64,000 bases of DNA from Pseudomonas sp. CC120222-01a (GTDB lineage Bacteria; Pseudomonadota; Gammaproteobacteria; Pseudomonadales; Pseudomonadaceae): assembly GCF_003097235.1 (NCBI RefSeq), contig NZ_QEQQ01000005.1, positions 62,001 to 126,000 of the forward strand, read 5' to 3'. A model generated the notes under the pieces. That model worked only from the letters and a program-made list of their open reading frames with translations, did not search any database and was not told where the DNA came from. This document shows positions 25,320 through 33,399 of this stretch, piece after piece; position 1 is the stretch's first letter, and the number at the start of each line of letters is the position of its first letter. The translations under genes and the position numbers were made by a program.

Positions 25320-27020
25320 ATGTTTCTCTCCCGCTGGCTCCCCGGCCTTGCCAACCTGTTGCACTACCGCCGCGAATGGTTCCATGCCGACCTGCAGGCC
25401 GGGTTGTCGGTGGCCGCGATCCAGATCCCCATCGCCATCGCCTACGCCCAGATCGTCGGCCTGCCGCCGCAGTACGGCCTGTACGCCTGCGTGCTGCCGA
25501 TGATGATCTACGCCCTGATCGGCAGCTCGCGGCAATTGATGGTCGGCCCCGACGCCGCCACCTGCGCCATGATCGCTGGCGCCGTGGCGCCGCTGGCCAT
25601 GGGCGCCCCACAGCGCATCGCCGAACTCGCGGTGATCGTCACCGTGCTGGTCGGGGTGATGCTGATTGTCGCCGGTGTGGCGCGCGCCGGGTTCATCGCC
25701 AGCTTCTTCTCGCGCCCGATCCTGATCGGTTACCTCAACGGTATCGGCTTGAGCCTGATTGCCGGGCAACTGTCAAAGGTCGTGGGGTTCAAGATCGAGG
25801 GGGACGGGTTCATCCTGAGCGTGGTGAATTTCTTCCAGCGCCTGAACGAAATCCACTGGATGACCCTGGCTATCGGCCTGGCCGGGCTGGCACTGCTGAT
25901 CGTGCTGCCGCGCCGCTACCCTCGCCTACCGGCGGCCCTGGTGACCGTGGCAGTTTTCACCCTGCTGGTCGGCCTGCTCGGCCTGGACCGTTTCGGCGTC
26001 GCCATCCTCGGGCCGGTGCCGTCCGGCATCCCCAAGCTCGCCTGGCCCCACAGCAACCTGGATGAAACCAAGAGCCTGCTGCGCGATGCCTTGGGTATCG
26101 CCACCGTGAGCTTCTGCAGCGCCATGCTTACCGCGCGCAGCTTCGCCGCACGGCACGGCTATGCGATCAACGCCAACCATGAGTTCGTCGCCCTTGGCGT
26201 GAGCAACCTGGCCGCTGGCATTTCCCAGGGCTTTGCCATCAGCGGTGCCGACTCGCGCACGGCGGTCAATGACATGGTCGGTGGCAAGAGCCAGCTGGTC
26301 GGCATTATCGCGGCGCTGGTCATCGCCCTGATCCTGCTGTTCTTCACCGCACCAATGGCGTGGATCCCGCAGGCGGTGCTGGGGGCAGTGCTGCTGATGG
26401 CAGGCTGGGGCCTGATCGACATCAAGTCGCTGGGCAGGATCAGACGCCTGAGCCGCTTCGAGTTCTGGCTGTGCCTGCTGACCACGGTCGGCGTGCTCGG
26501 CCTGGGCGTATTGCCGGGCATCGTGTTTGCCGTGACCCTGGCGATCCTGCGCCTGCTCTACACCATCTACCAACCCACCGACGCCGTGCTCGGCTGGCTG
26601 CCGGGCACCGAAGGCCAGGTCGACATCCGCAAGCACAAGGACGCTCGCACCGTGCCGGGCCTTGTGGTGTACCGCTTCGACGACGCAATCCTGTTCTTCA
26701 ACGCCGACTACTTCAAGATGCGCCTGCTCGAAGCCGTGCAAAGTCAGGCCCAGCCCCAGGCGGTACTGTTCGATGCGGAAGCGGTGAGCAGCATCGACGT
26801 CAGCGGCATTGCCGCCCTGCGCGAGGTGCGCGACACCCTGACAGCGCAAGGCATCCACTTCGCCATCGCCCGTGCCCGCGGCACCTTCCTGCGCATGCTG
26901 GTGCGCTCGGGGATGGCGCGGGAGATGGAAGAAAAGTTGCTGTTTGGCTCGGTTAGGGCCGGAATTCGGGCTTATCGGGTTTGGCGGAACAGGAATCGCA
27001 AGGCGCCAGTGGTTAATTAG
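25320..27020 (+). CDS. SulP-family anion transporter with C-terminal STAS domain
   Basis: 566 residues with about 11-12 hydrophobic segments (residues about 25-410) typical of SulP/SLC26 permeases (QAGLSVAAIQIPIAIAYAQIVGLPPQYGLYA near 25-55), then a STAS domain (about 435-545) with SSIDVSGIAALREV. The substrate may be sulfate, bicarbonate or another anion and cannot be read from the sequence. The ATG at 25320 has AAGGACG 4 nt upstream. It is a single gene between the tRNA terminator and the HigBA-like pair. Confidence 0.9.
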   Translation: MFLSRWLPGLANLLHYRREWFHADLQAGLSVAAIQIPIAIAYAQIVGLPPQYGLYACVLPMMIYALIGSSRQLMVGPDAATCAMIAGAVAPLAMGAPQRIAELAVIVTVLVGVMLIVAGVARAGFIASFFSRPILIGYLNGIGLSLIAGQLSKVVGFKIEGDGFILSVVNFFQRLNEIHWMTLAIGLAGLALLIVLPRRYPRLPAALVTVAVFTLLVGLLGLDRFGVAILGPVPSGIPKLAWPHSNLDETKSLLRDALGIATVSFCSAMLTARSFAARHGYAINANHEFVALGVSNLAAGISQGFAISGADSRTAVNDMVGGKSQLVGIIAALVIALILLFFTAPMAWIPQAVLGAVLLMAGWGLIDIKSLGRIRRLSRFEFWLCLLTTVGVLGLGVLPGIVFAVTLAILRLLYTIYQPTDAVLGWLPGTEGQVDIRKHKDARTVPGLVVYRFDDAILFFNADYFKMRLLEAVQSQAQPQAVLFDAEAVSSIDVSGIAALREVRDTLTAQGIHFAIARARGTFLRMLVRSGMAREMEEKLLFGSVRAGIRAYRVWRNRNRKAPVVN

Positions 27021-27172
27021 AGAATCGGACTACACCGGAGTCGGAAGAGGACGACCTGCTAGCCAATGCACCATCCGCTAGCCTCGTTATCCCACGCAAA
27101 ATAAGCGCTGGGATTTCTTTCTTCTCGTAGCGTCGGGCAACCAGCGACTACGCCAATGGCGCACATCCTGCT

Positions 27173-27493
27173 ATGCTCTTCATTGAAACGCCCGTGTTCA
27201 CCAAACGAGTGAAAGCGCTGCTTGAGGACGACACCTATCGACTCCTTCAAGTCAAACTGATGAGCACTCCCGATGCGGGTGACTTGATCGAAGGTACGGG
27301 TGGCCTACGCAAGCTTCGCGTTGCCGCCAGCGGTCACGGGAAGCGTGGTGGAGCCCGGGTCATCTATTACCACTTCAACTCAGACTCACAGATTGCCATG
27401 CTCTACATCTTTCCGAAAAATGAGCATTCCGACTTGTCCAGCGAGCAACGCAAGGCACTAAAGAACATCATCGAATACTGGAGGCGTACATGA
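27173..27493 (+). CDS. HigB/RelE-like toxin (type II toxin-antitoxin)
   Basis: 106 residues, small and basic, with the RelE/HigB2-like core: VFTKRVKALLEDDTYRLLQ, then GTGGLRKLRVAASGHGKRGGARVIYYHF and IAMLYIFPKNEHSDLSSEQRKALKNIIE. Members cleave mRNA on the ribosome. It precedes the antitoxin, the HigBA gene order, and overlaps it by 4 bp (ATGA). Base composition is lower in GC than its neighbours, consistent with transfer. Activity is inferred from the family. Confidence 0.85.
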   Translation: MLFIETPVFTKRVKALLEDDTYRLLQVKLMSTPDAGDLIEGTGGLRKLRVAASGHGKRGGARVIYYHFNSDSQIAMLYIFPKNEHSDLSSEQRKALKNIIEYWRRT

Positions 27494-27777
27494 GCAAGTT
27501 TTTTGAAGAGCTGATGGAAAGCGTTCAGCAGATGGATGAAATCGTTCAAGGTAAGCGTTTGCCCTCGCGAGTCATCGAGATAGATGCACTGCAGGTCAGA
27601 AGCATCCGCAAAACCACGGGTCTGTCTCAAGTGCGTTTCGCCGAGATGATCGATGTTCAGGTCGCCACACTAAGGAACTGGGAGCAAGGGCGCAGAGAAC
27701 CTACCGGGCCAGCCAAGGCTTTGCTACGTGCCATACGCAACGACCCTGACCATGTCCTCAGGGCACTTGCCCATTGA
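27490..27777 (+). CDS. HigA-like antitoxin (XRE helix-turn-helix)
   Basis: 95 residues. The N-terminal part (MSKFFEELMESVQQMDEIVQG) is likely the toxin-binding region. The C-terminal helix-turn-helix (about 40-85: VRSIRKTTGLSQVRFAEMIDVQVATLRNWEQGRREPTGPA) is of the HigA type and should autoregulate the pair. It is translationally coupled to the toxin gene. It ends 1 bp before the stop of the convergent glpQ-like gene. Confidence 0.87.
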   Translation: MSKFFEELMESVQQMDEIVQGKRLPSRVIEIDALQVRSIRKTTGLSQVRFAEMIDVQVATLRNWEQGRREPTGPAKALLRAIRNDPDHVLRALAH

Positions 27778-27778
27778 T

Positions 27779-28846
27779 TCAGTACCCCAAACGCTTCAAC
27801 AGAACCGCCTCGCTTTCTGCCGGGCGCTGATAAGCGCGCAAAAGCTCCCCCGCCCGATTGGTGAAGATTCCGTCGACACCGGCCTTCATGGCCTTGTCAA
27901 AATCGATCCGGTCATCGAGTGTGTAGACGTGTACCAACAACCCGCGCTCGTGATTGGCCTGGTTCATCCATGGCTGGATCAGGTCGCTGTAGCTCTGCTC
28001 GCCCAGATGAGTGCGCGTGGCTGACGGGCCGGTACCGATTGCACCCTCCTGCCTTGCATGGTCGAGCCAGCGCAGGAACTCCGCCTTGTCCTTGGGCTGT
28101 TGGCGCGCATAGAAAGCGGCCTTGTCCTGCTCGCCTGACTGGGCGAAATCCTGCCCGGATGCTGATGCGATGCCACTGTTGCCCACCCACAACAAGAGGA
28201 TCTTCGGCACCTGCGGCATCGCTTCGTGCAGCAACTTGAGGCTGTTGCGGTCGAACGTCTGCAACACGACCCGCCCCGGCCGATCGAGCCAGCCACGGGC
28301 TTCGAGGCGTGCCTTCAGGTCTTTCTCAATGCCGGGAAACTGGTTGGGCACCTTGGTTTCGATATACAGCCCGGGGTGGCGGTCGGGGTTGCCTTCGGCG
28401 ATGTCGATGACTTCGTCCAGCGTCAGGATCGGCAACTTTTCAAACGACGGACGGGCACGCTTCGGGTAGGCCTGGTTGAACCAGCTGCCGGCATCCAGCG
28501 ACTTCAGCTCAGCCAGGGTGAAAGCACTGACCGGGCTCTTCGCACGCTCGGGAAATCGCTCGGCGACATTGCTGGTGCGCGACAACTGATCATCGTGGAC
28601 CACCACCAGCACGCCATCGCGGGTGCGTTGCAGGTCGAGTTCCAGGTAATCGGCGCCCAGCTCGCGGGCCAGCAGGTAGGCAGGCGTGGTGGATTCAGGG
28701 GCATCGTAGGAAGCGCCGCGATGAGCGATCACGGCCGGGTAAGGAATGCCTTGGGCAGCGGCCAAGGTCTTGCCATCAGTGGCTGAAGCCAGTGCAGCCG
28801 AGAACAGCGTGCTCAGGGCCAGGGTGCGGAGCAGCGGGTTGCGCAT
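27779..28846 (-). CDS. Periplasmic glycerophosphodiester phosphodiesterase (GlpQ-like)
   Basis: Hydrolyses glycerophosphodiesters to glycerol-3-phosphate plus alcohol. 355 residues with a signal peptide (MRNPLLRTLALSTLFSAALA), then VIAHRGASYDAPESTTPAY with the catalytic His-Arg and Glu, ELDLQRTRDGVLVVVHDD (second His and metal-binding Glu/Asp) and IETK near the middle, as in GlpQ. The ATG at 28844-28846 starts the signal peptide; the open frame further upstream is a REP pair. There is no glpT transporter beside it. Confidence 0.93.
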   Translation of the reverse strand: MRNPLLRTLALSTLFSAALASATDGKTLAAAQGIPYPAVIAHRGASYDAPESTTPAYLLARELGADYLELDLQRTRDGVLVVVHDDQLSRTSNVAERFPERAKSPVSAFTLAELKSLDAGSWFNQAYPKRARPSFEKLPILTLDEVIDIAEGNPDRHPGLYIETKVPNQFPGIEKDLKARLEARGWLDRPGRVVLQTFDRNSLKLLHEAMPQVPKILLLWVGNSGIASASGQDFAQSGEQDKAAFYARQQPKDKAEFLRWLDHARQEGAIGTGPSATRTHLGEQSYSDLIQPWMNQANHERGLLVHVYTLDDRIDFDKAMKAGVDGIFTNRAGELLRAYQRPAESEAVLLKRLGY

Positions 28847-28880
28847 GGAGAAGTCCTCTTTCGTCCTGCGGGTCTTGTGC

Positions 28881-28992
28881 TGCCTGTTCTGGCCTCTTCG
28901 CGGGCAAGCTCGCTCCCACAGGTACACCACTGCCCTGAAGCAAACGGTAATCCTGTGGGAGCGGGCTTGCCCGCGAAGAGGCCAGAACAGGC
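28881..28992. repeat. REP pair with extended inverted arms
   Basis: Two roughly 42-bp arms (28881-28922 and 28951-28992) are inverted copies with one visible mismatch, including TGCCTGTTCTGGCC outside the usual REP core. They lie in the divergent gap between the glpQ-like gene and DUF4917. Confidence 0.92.
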
Positions 28993-29085
28993 AATACAAG
29001 GCGGTAATGTAAGCCCCAACCCTCGCACACCTTGCGTGACATGCTAAAGTCCCCGCCGTTTCCCGCACCACCGAACGGACCGCAC

Positions 29086-30096
29086 ATGCCAGCTCTCGAC
29101 GCCCGCCTCGCCTCTTGGCCAGACCTCAACCAGCGCCACCCGTGCACAGCCCTGCTGCTGGGCAACGGCGCCAGTCGCGCGCTTTGGAAACCGTTCGGCT
29201 ACTTCTCGCTATACGAGGAAGCCCAGCGCGCCGGGCGCAAGAAAGGCCTGGCGATCAGTGACCAAGCCCTGTTCAAGTCGCTGGGCACCGAGCTGTTCGA
29301 GCCGGTACTGAGCACCCTCAACCATACCGTGCGCGCCAACGCCGCCCTGGCCATCAATTCCACCGCGCCGCTGAACCGCTACTACTCGATCAAGGAAGGC
29401 CTGATCCACGCCATCCGCACCCTGCACCTGCCCTGGCCGCTGGTGCCAGCCGCTACCCTGGCGTCGATCAACCTGGCCTTGCGCGAATACCGCAGCGTCT
29501 ATACCAGCAACTACGACCTCATCCTGCCCTGGGCCGTGCAGCACAATCCGCAGGGCTTCGCCACGCTGTTCGACGATCAAGGGTTCTTCGACATACGCCG
29601 CACCCGCAGCGAAGGCACCCGCGTACTGCACCTGCATGGCGGCCTGCACCTGCTCAAACTGCCCGACGGCAGCACCCGCCAGCGCAGCGCCGACAGCGCC
29701 GAATTGCTGGACGGCTTTGCCGTGAACATTCCAGGTGAAGTGCCGTTGTTCGTTAACGAAGACCGCAGCGACGAAAAACTGCGCGCCATCCGCAACTCCG
29801 ACTACCTCGCCTGGGGGTTGGGTCAACTGGCGCAGGAAAGCCAGGGCGTATGCCTGTTCGGGCAGCATCTGGACGGCACTGACCGGCACCTGGTCGACGC
29901 CATTCGCCAGGCACGACCGGCGCATCTGTCGATTGCCATCCGGCCGTTGAGTGAGGCTTCGGTGATCAACCAGAAGCAGCATTTTGTCGAGCGGTTCGGG
30001 GATATGACCGGGACGGCGCTGCACTTCTTCGATGCCAGTACGCATCCGTTGGGGTTGGAGGGGTTGGCGATCGAAGTGCCGTCGGTAAAGCGCTGA
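29086..30096 (+). CDS. DUF4917-family protein with SIR2-like motifs
   Basis: 336 residues from the ATG at 29086 (an in-frame ATG at 29032 is possible; neither has a strong ribosome-binding site). I read SIR2-like landmarks in order: LLLGNGAS (about 23-30, nucleotide-binding loop), TSNYDL with Asn142 and Asp144, and HLHGG with His184, the residues that define SIR2 NADases and deacylases, then GQHLDGTD (about 265). Function is unknown. No defence partner gene (TIR, ago, HerA, cyclase) is adjacent. Family naming is from memory; the motif reading is mine. Confidence 0.72.
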   Translation: MPALDARLASWPDLNQRHPCTALLLGNGASRALWKPFGYFSLYEEAQRAGRKKGLAISDQALFKSLGTELFEPVLSTLNHTVRANAALAINSTAPLNRYYSIKEGLIHAIRTLHLPWPLVPAATLASINLALREYRSVYTSNYDLILPWAVQHNPQGFATLFDDQGFFDIRRTRSEGTRVLHLHGGLHLLKLPDGSTRQRSADSAELLDGFAVNIPGEVPLFVNEDRSDEKLRAIRNSDYLAWGLGQLAQESQGVCLFGQHLDGTDRHLVDAIRQARPAHLSIAIRPLSEASVINQKQHFVERFGDMTGTALHFFDASTHPLGLEGLAIEVPSVKR

Positions 30097-30386
30097 ATCT
30101 AAACAGCATGGTAGCCATTGCGATGTACTGAAATACCGCACATGGGAATAGATCAGTTTGATTCAGCTCTTAGCGCGCTATGCTTGAGTTCCACCTGGCC
30201 GTCGGGCTGTTCGAAAAAATAAGCAAGCTGAAAATTCCTACAAACTCTTCAGAGTCATCCGTAATCCATATCTGAAATAACATGACAAGTCCAAAAAAAC
30301 ATTGAAACCATCACGTTCCCGAGGTTCTATCCACTCACGAGACGGCGCACACCCTTCCCTTCGAGTTGATACCTCAGGAAAACATC

Positions 30387-31298
30387 ATGAGCTGGCTATA
30401 CCTATCGCTAATGGCTCCACTGCTATGGAGCCTGTCCAACATGATCGACAAGTTTGCGATCAACAACATCACATCCAACTACATCTCCTTTATCTTCCTG
30501 CTAAGCATTGGAAATGTATTTTTCGCCTTCGTTATTTATGCAGCACTGGAACCAACTGATATAGCCTTCGCTACCGCATGCCTCAACATACTTTCAGGCC
30601 TTGCCATATTCCTCCAGTATTTTGCCTATAGCTATTCGCTGGAAGACATGGATGTATCAGTCGTGATACCGATTCACCAATCGGAGCCACTCTTCGTTCT
30701 GGTTGCCACAGCACTGCTCTTTAACGCCATCCCGACATACTGGCAGGCGGGCGGCTTTTTCCTGATAACAGGAGGTATCCTTTTGCTATGTGCATCGGGC
30801 AAGACACTCGATGGGTTGGGTCAAAGAAAGCATATCCTAATGATTTTGGTTTCCGCCTTCTTTGGTGCAGCATCAACGGTTATCTCAGACGAGATACTGA
30901 AGGTAAAAAGCCTGGAGTCCGTACTGTTTTTGAATTTCCTTGGCTATGCGCTCGGCGGGCTGTTACTTCTGCTTATACCTTACTGCCGAAAGCTGATCAC
31001 CCATGATCTGAGGCAGTTAAGCCTCAAGCAGTTTGGCATCTTTGGGCTCACCAACAGCTTTGATGTGGGGGGCTATATATTTTTCATGGCTGCACTTGCA
31101 GCAGGCGGTGGTGCTGCACTGGTGTCCGTCGTCGTCAGCATACATCCGTTATTTGTTCTGCTGTTTGGGTACATTGCCACACGTTACTTTCCAACTTTTT
31201 TGCGAGAGGACATTGCACCAACCAGCGTTTTACGCAAGATCACTTCGATCATGGTGATCGTGGCCGGCGTCGCCGTCATATCGATGCATGATGGCTGA
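30387..31298 (+). CDS. EamA/DMT-family transporter
   Basis: 303 residues with about ten hydrophobic segments in two repeats of five, the drug/metabolite transporter layout (MSWLYLSLMAPLLWSLSN at the start, SVVIPIHQSEPLFVLVATALLF in the first half, ALVSVVVSIHPLFVLLFGY in the second). Substrate unknown. Codons end in A/T much more often than in the flanking genes and the 290 bp upstream are AT-rich, so recent acquisition is likely. CAGGAA lies 7 nt before the ATG at 30387. Confidence 0.85.
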   Translation: MSWLYLSLMAPLLWSLSNMIDKFAINNITSNYISFIFLLSIGNVFFAFVIYAALEPTDIAFATACLNILSGLAIFLQYFAYSYSLEDMDVSVVIPIHQSEPLFVLVATALLFNAIPTYWQAGGFFLITGGILLLCASGKTLDGLGQRKHILMILVSAFFGAASTVISDEILKVKSLESVLFLNFLGYALGGLLLLLIPYCRKLITHDLRQLSLKQFGIFGLTNSFDVGGYIFFMAALAAGGGAALVSVVVSIHPLFVLLFGYIATRYFPTFLREDIAPTSVLRKITSIMVIVAGVAVISMHDG

Positions 31299-31315
31299 AA
31301 AGGGAATTGGGGTAA

Positions 31316-32530
31316 TCAGATCAGCTTATCCGCCCGCAACAACGTCTCCAGGCAATGCTCCTGCACCCCATAAAACGCCTTGAGCTGCTCGATCTTCTCC
31401 AGCAATGCAGCGTTATCCCCCGCCTGCCGGCGCTTCACCGCAAGAATCATCTTGTTCTTGTTGGTGTGCTCCAGGGAGATGAACTCGAACACCTTGGTTT
31501 CATAACCGCAGGCTTCCAGATACAGCGCTCGCAGGCTGTCGGTGAGCATCTCGGCCTGCTGCCCCAGGTGCAGCCCGTACTGCAGCATCGGTTGCAGCAG
31601 CCCCGGGCTGTGCAGTTGCGGGCGGATCTGTTTGTGGCAGCACGGCGAGCACATGATGATCGCGGCATTGCAGCGGATGCCGGTGTGGATCGCGTAGTCA
31701 GTGGCGATGTCACAGGCGTGCAGGGCAATCATCACCTCGATGGCCTCGGGCACCACACTGCGCACGTCGCCGCACTGGAACTCCAGGCCTGGGTGCTCGA
31801 GGCGCTGCGCAGCGGCATTGCACAGGTCGACCATGTCCTGGCGCAGCTCCACCCCGGTCACCTGCGCTTCTCGCGCCAGGGTGTTGCGCAGGTAATCATG
31901 CATGGCGAAGGTCAGGTAACCCTTGCCCGAGCCGAAGTCGGCTACCCGCAGGGTCTGTTCGGCCGGTACCGGGGCATTGGCCAGGGCGTGGTCGAAGACT
32001 TCGATGAACTTGTTGATCTGCTTCCACTTGCGCGACATCGACGGGATCAGCGCGCCCTGGGCATCGGTCACGCCCAGGTCGCGCAGGAATGGCCGCGACA
32101 GCTCCAGGTAGCGCTTCTTCTCGCGGTCATGGCCGGTGCTGGCTACTGCCTCACGTGGCGCCTGCGCGCCATGGCGCTGGAGCATCGGCTTGCCCTTCTT
32201 GCTGAAGGTCAGCTGCACTTCGCCGTCGGCATCGAACAGGTGGGCATTGCGGAAGCTCTCCGGCAGCAGTTCGGCGACCAGCGCCTGGGCCTGATCCAGC
32301 GGCAGGTTGCGGGTGATGTCGCGGGTCTGGTGGCGGTAGACCAGCGACAGCTGGGCCTGCCCCTTCACCAGCAGCGGCTTGGCGATGATGCGCTGCAGGG
32401 TCTGATCGGCACCGACATGGCGCGCCAGCACCAGCTTGACCAGGGTGTTGCCGTGCAGGGCGGCACTCAGCAGGTCGAGGAACTGGGCGCGCGCATCCGG
32501 CGCGGAAGAAGCGGAAGTACTGGCGGACAT
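31316..32530 (-). CDS. SAM-dependent methyltransferase (Methyltransf_32 type)
   Basis: 404 residues. The N-terminal part (about 20-160) is a family-specific region, followed by the SAM site VADFGSGKGYLTFAMHDYL (about 190-208), LHACDIATDYAIHTGI (about 270) and MCSPCCHKQIRP (about 295), a Cys-rich block typical of the Methyltransf_32 family. The substrate is unknown, possibly RNA. The ATG at 32528-32530 fits; the frame upstream is intergenic. It may be co-transcribed with the upstream TPM gene 73 bp away. Confidence 0.8.
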   Translation of the reverse strand: MSASTSASSAPDARAQFLDLLSAALHGNTLVKLVLARHVGADQTLQRIIAKPLLVKGQAQLSLVYRHQTRDITRNLPLDQAQALVAELLPESFRNAHLFDADGEVQLTFSKKGKPMLQRHGAQAPREAVASTGHDREKKRYLELSRPFLRDLGVTDAQGALIPSMSRKWKQINKFIEVFDHALANAPVPAEQTLRVADFGSGKGYLTFAMHDYLRNTLAREAQVTGVELRQDMVDLCNAAAQRLEHPGLEFQCGDVRSVVPEAIEVMIALHACDIATDYAIHTGIRCNAAIIMCSPCCHKQIRPQLHSPGLLQPMLQYGLHLGQQAEMLTDSLRALYLEACGYETKVFEFISLEHTNKNKMILAVKRRQAGDNAALLEKIEQLKAFYGVQEHCLETLLRADKLI

Positions 32531-32603
32531 GGAAAGCGGGTGCCTCGGATAACAGGGGGCGCGTTGCGCAATGCCGCGCATTCTACACCCTACGCCTGCC
32601 AGT

Positions 32604-33221
32604 TCAGTCGAGAATCACCAGACGGTTGGGCAGTTCGTTGCGCGCATGGGTGCGTGGCACGTGTTCGCACAGCAACTCACCGCACGCCTCGATGCACTCG
32701 ACAAAGCCCTGCAAGGTCCGCCCCTGGCGAACCTGCTCGGCGAAACGCGCAACCAACACGGCGCGGGCCTGGGCATCGAGATGGTGATCGATGCCTTGGT
32801 CGACGAGGATTTCCACATGTCGCTCGGCCTCGGCGACAAAGATCAGCACCCCTGTGGCACCTTCCGTGCCCTGCAGGTTCTGTTCGCGAAACTGCTGGCG
32901 CGCCAGGCTCGAAGCGCGCCAGCGGCGCAAGGCCGCGGGGATCAGCATGGTCGCCAGGCGCGGGCTGCGCAGCAGCAGGCACAGGCCAATGAACAGCAGC
33001 ATGTTGGCAATCAGCAGCCCTCGTATGCCGGGCCAGCCCAGCAACCACTGCAGCAGGCCAGGCACGGCCAGCGCCAGCACGGCGGCCCAGAACAGTGGTA
33101 GATAGGCATAGTCATCGGCGCGGCGCGCCAGCACGGTCACCAGTTGCGCATCGGTGCGTCGCTCGACCCGGGCGATGGCCTCGGCCACCTGGCGGCGTTC
33201 GTATTCGTTGAGGGGGGTCAT
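32604..33221 (-). CDS. TPM-domain membrane protein
   Basis: 205 residues. The TPM (TLP18.3/Psb32/MOLO-1) domain starts at the N-terminus (MTPLNEYERRQVAEAIARVERRTDAQLVTVLARRADDY), is interrupted by two hydrophobic segments (about 47-90) and continues with ATGVLIFVAEAERHVEILVDQGID. Related genes often sit with lemA and a second TPM gene; neither is present here. Function unknown. The ATG at 33219-33221 gives a clean start. Confidence 0.78.
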   Translation of the reverse strand: MTPLNEYERRQVAEAIARVERRTDAQLVTVLARRADDYAYLPLFWAAVLALAVPGLLQWLLGWPGIRGLLIANMLLFIGLCLLLRSPRLATMLIPAALRRWRASSLARQQFREQNLQGTEGATGVLIFVAEAERHVEILVDQGIDHHLDAQARAVLVARFAEQVRQGRTLQGFVECIEACGELLCEHVPRTHARNELPNRLVILD

Positions 33222-33399
33222 GCCTTCGCTCTCTTCAGCGTTCTTATAGTTGTTGTCCCGGCATTCGGGGCTTCGTCCGCGGCCGACATATTCAGGCATA
33301 ATCCGCCGCTGGAAGCATTACCCGCGAATCGTACAACAATAGCCGCCTGAAAACTTCGGCCGAGCGCGTATCACCGTGGATACGGCAAAGGCCTCGACA

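Noticed and set aside
25046..27020. tRNA-Gly as an attachment site for an integrated island
   Set aside because: No integrase gene, no repeated tRNA 3' end downstream and an ordinary SulP gene follow, so there is no sign of integration.
28881..28992. Long inverted repeat considered as insertion-sequence ends
   Set aside because: The arms are REP units with extended matching flanks, only about 30 bp lies between them and no transposase is present.
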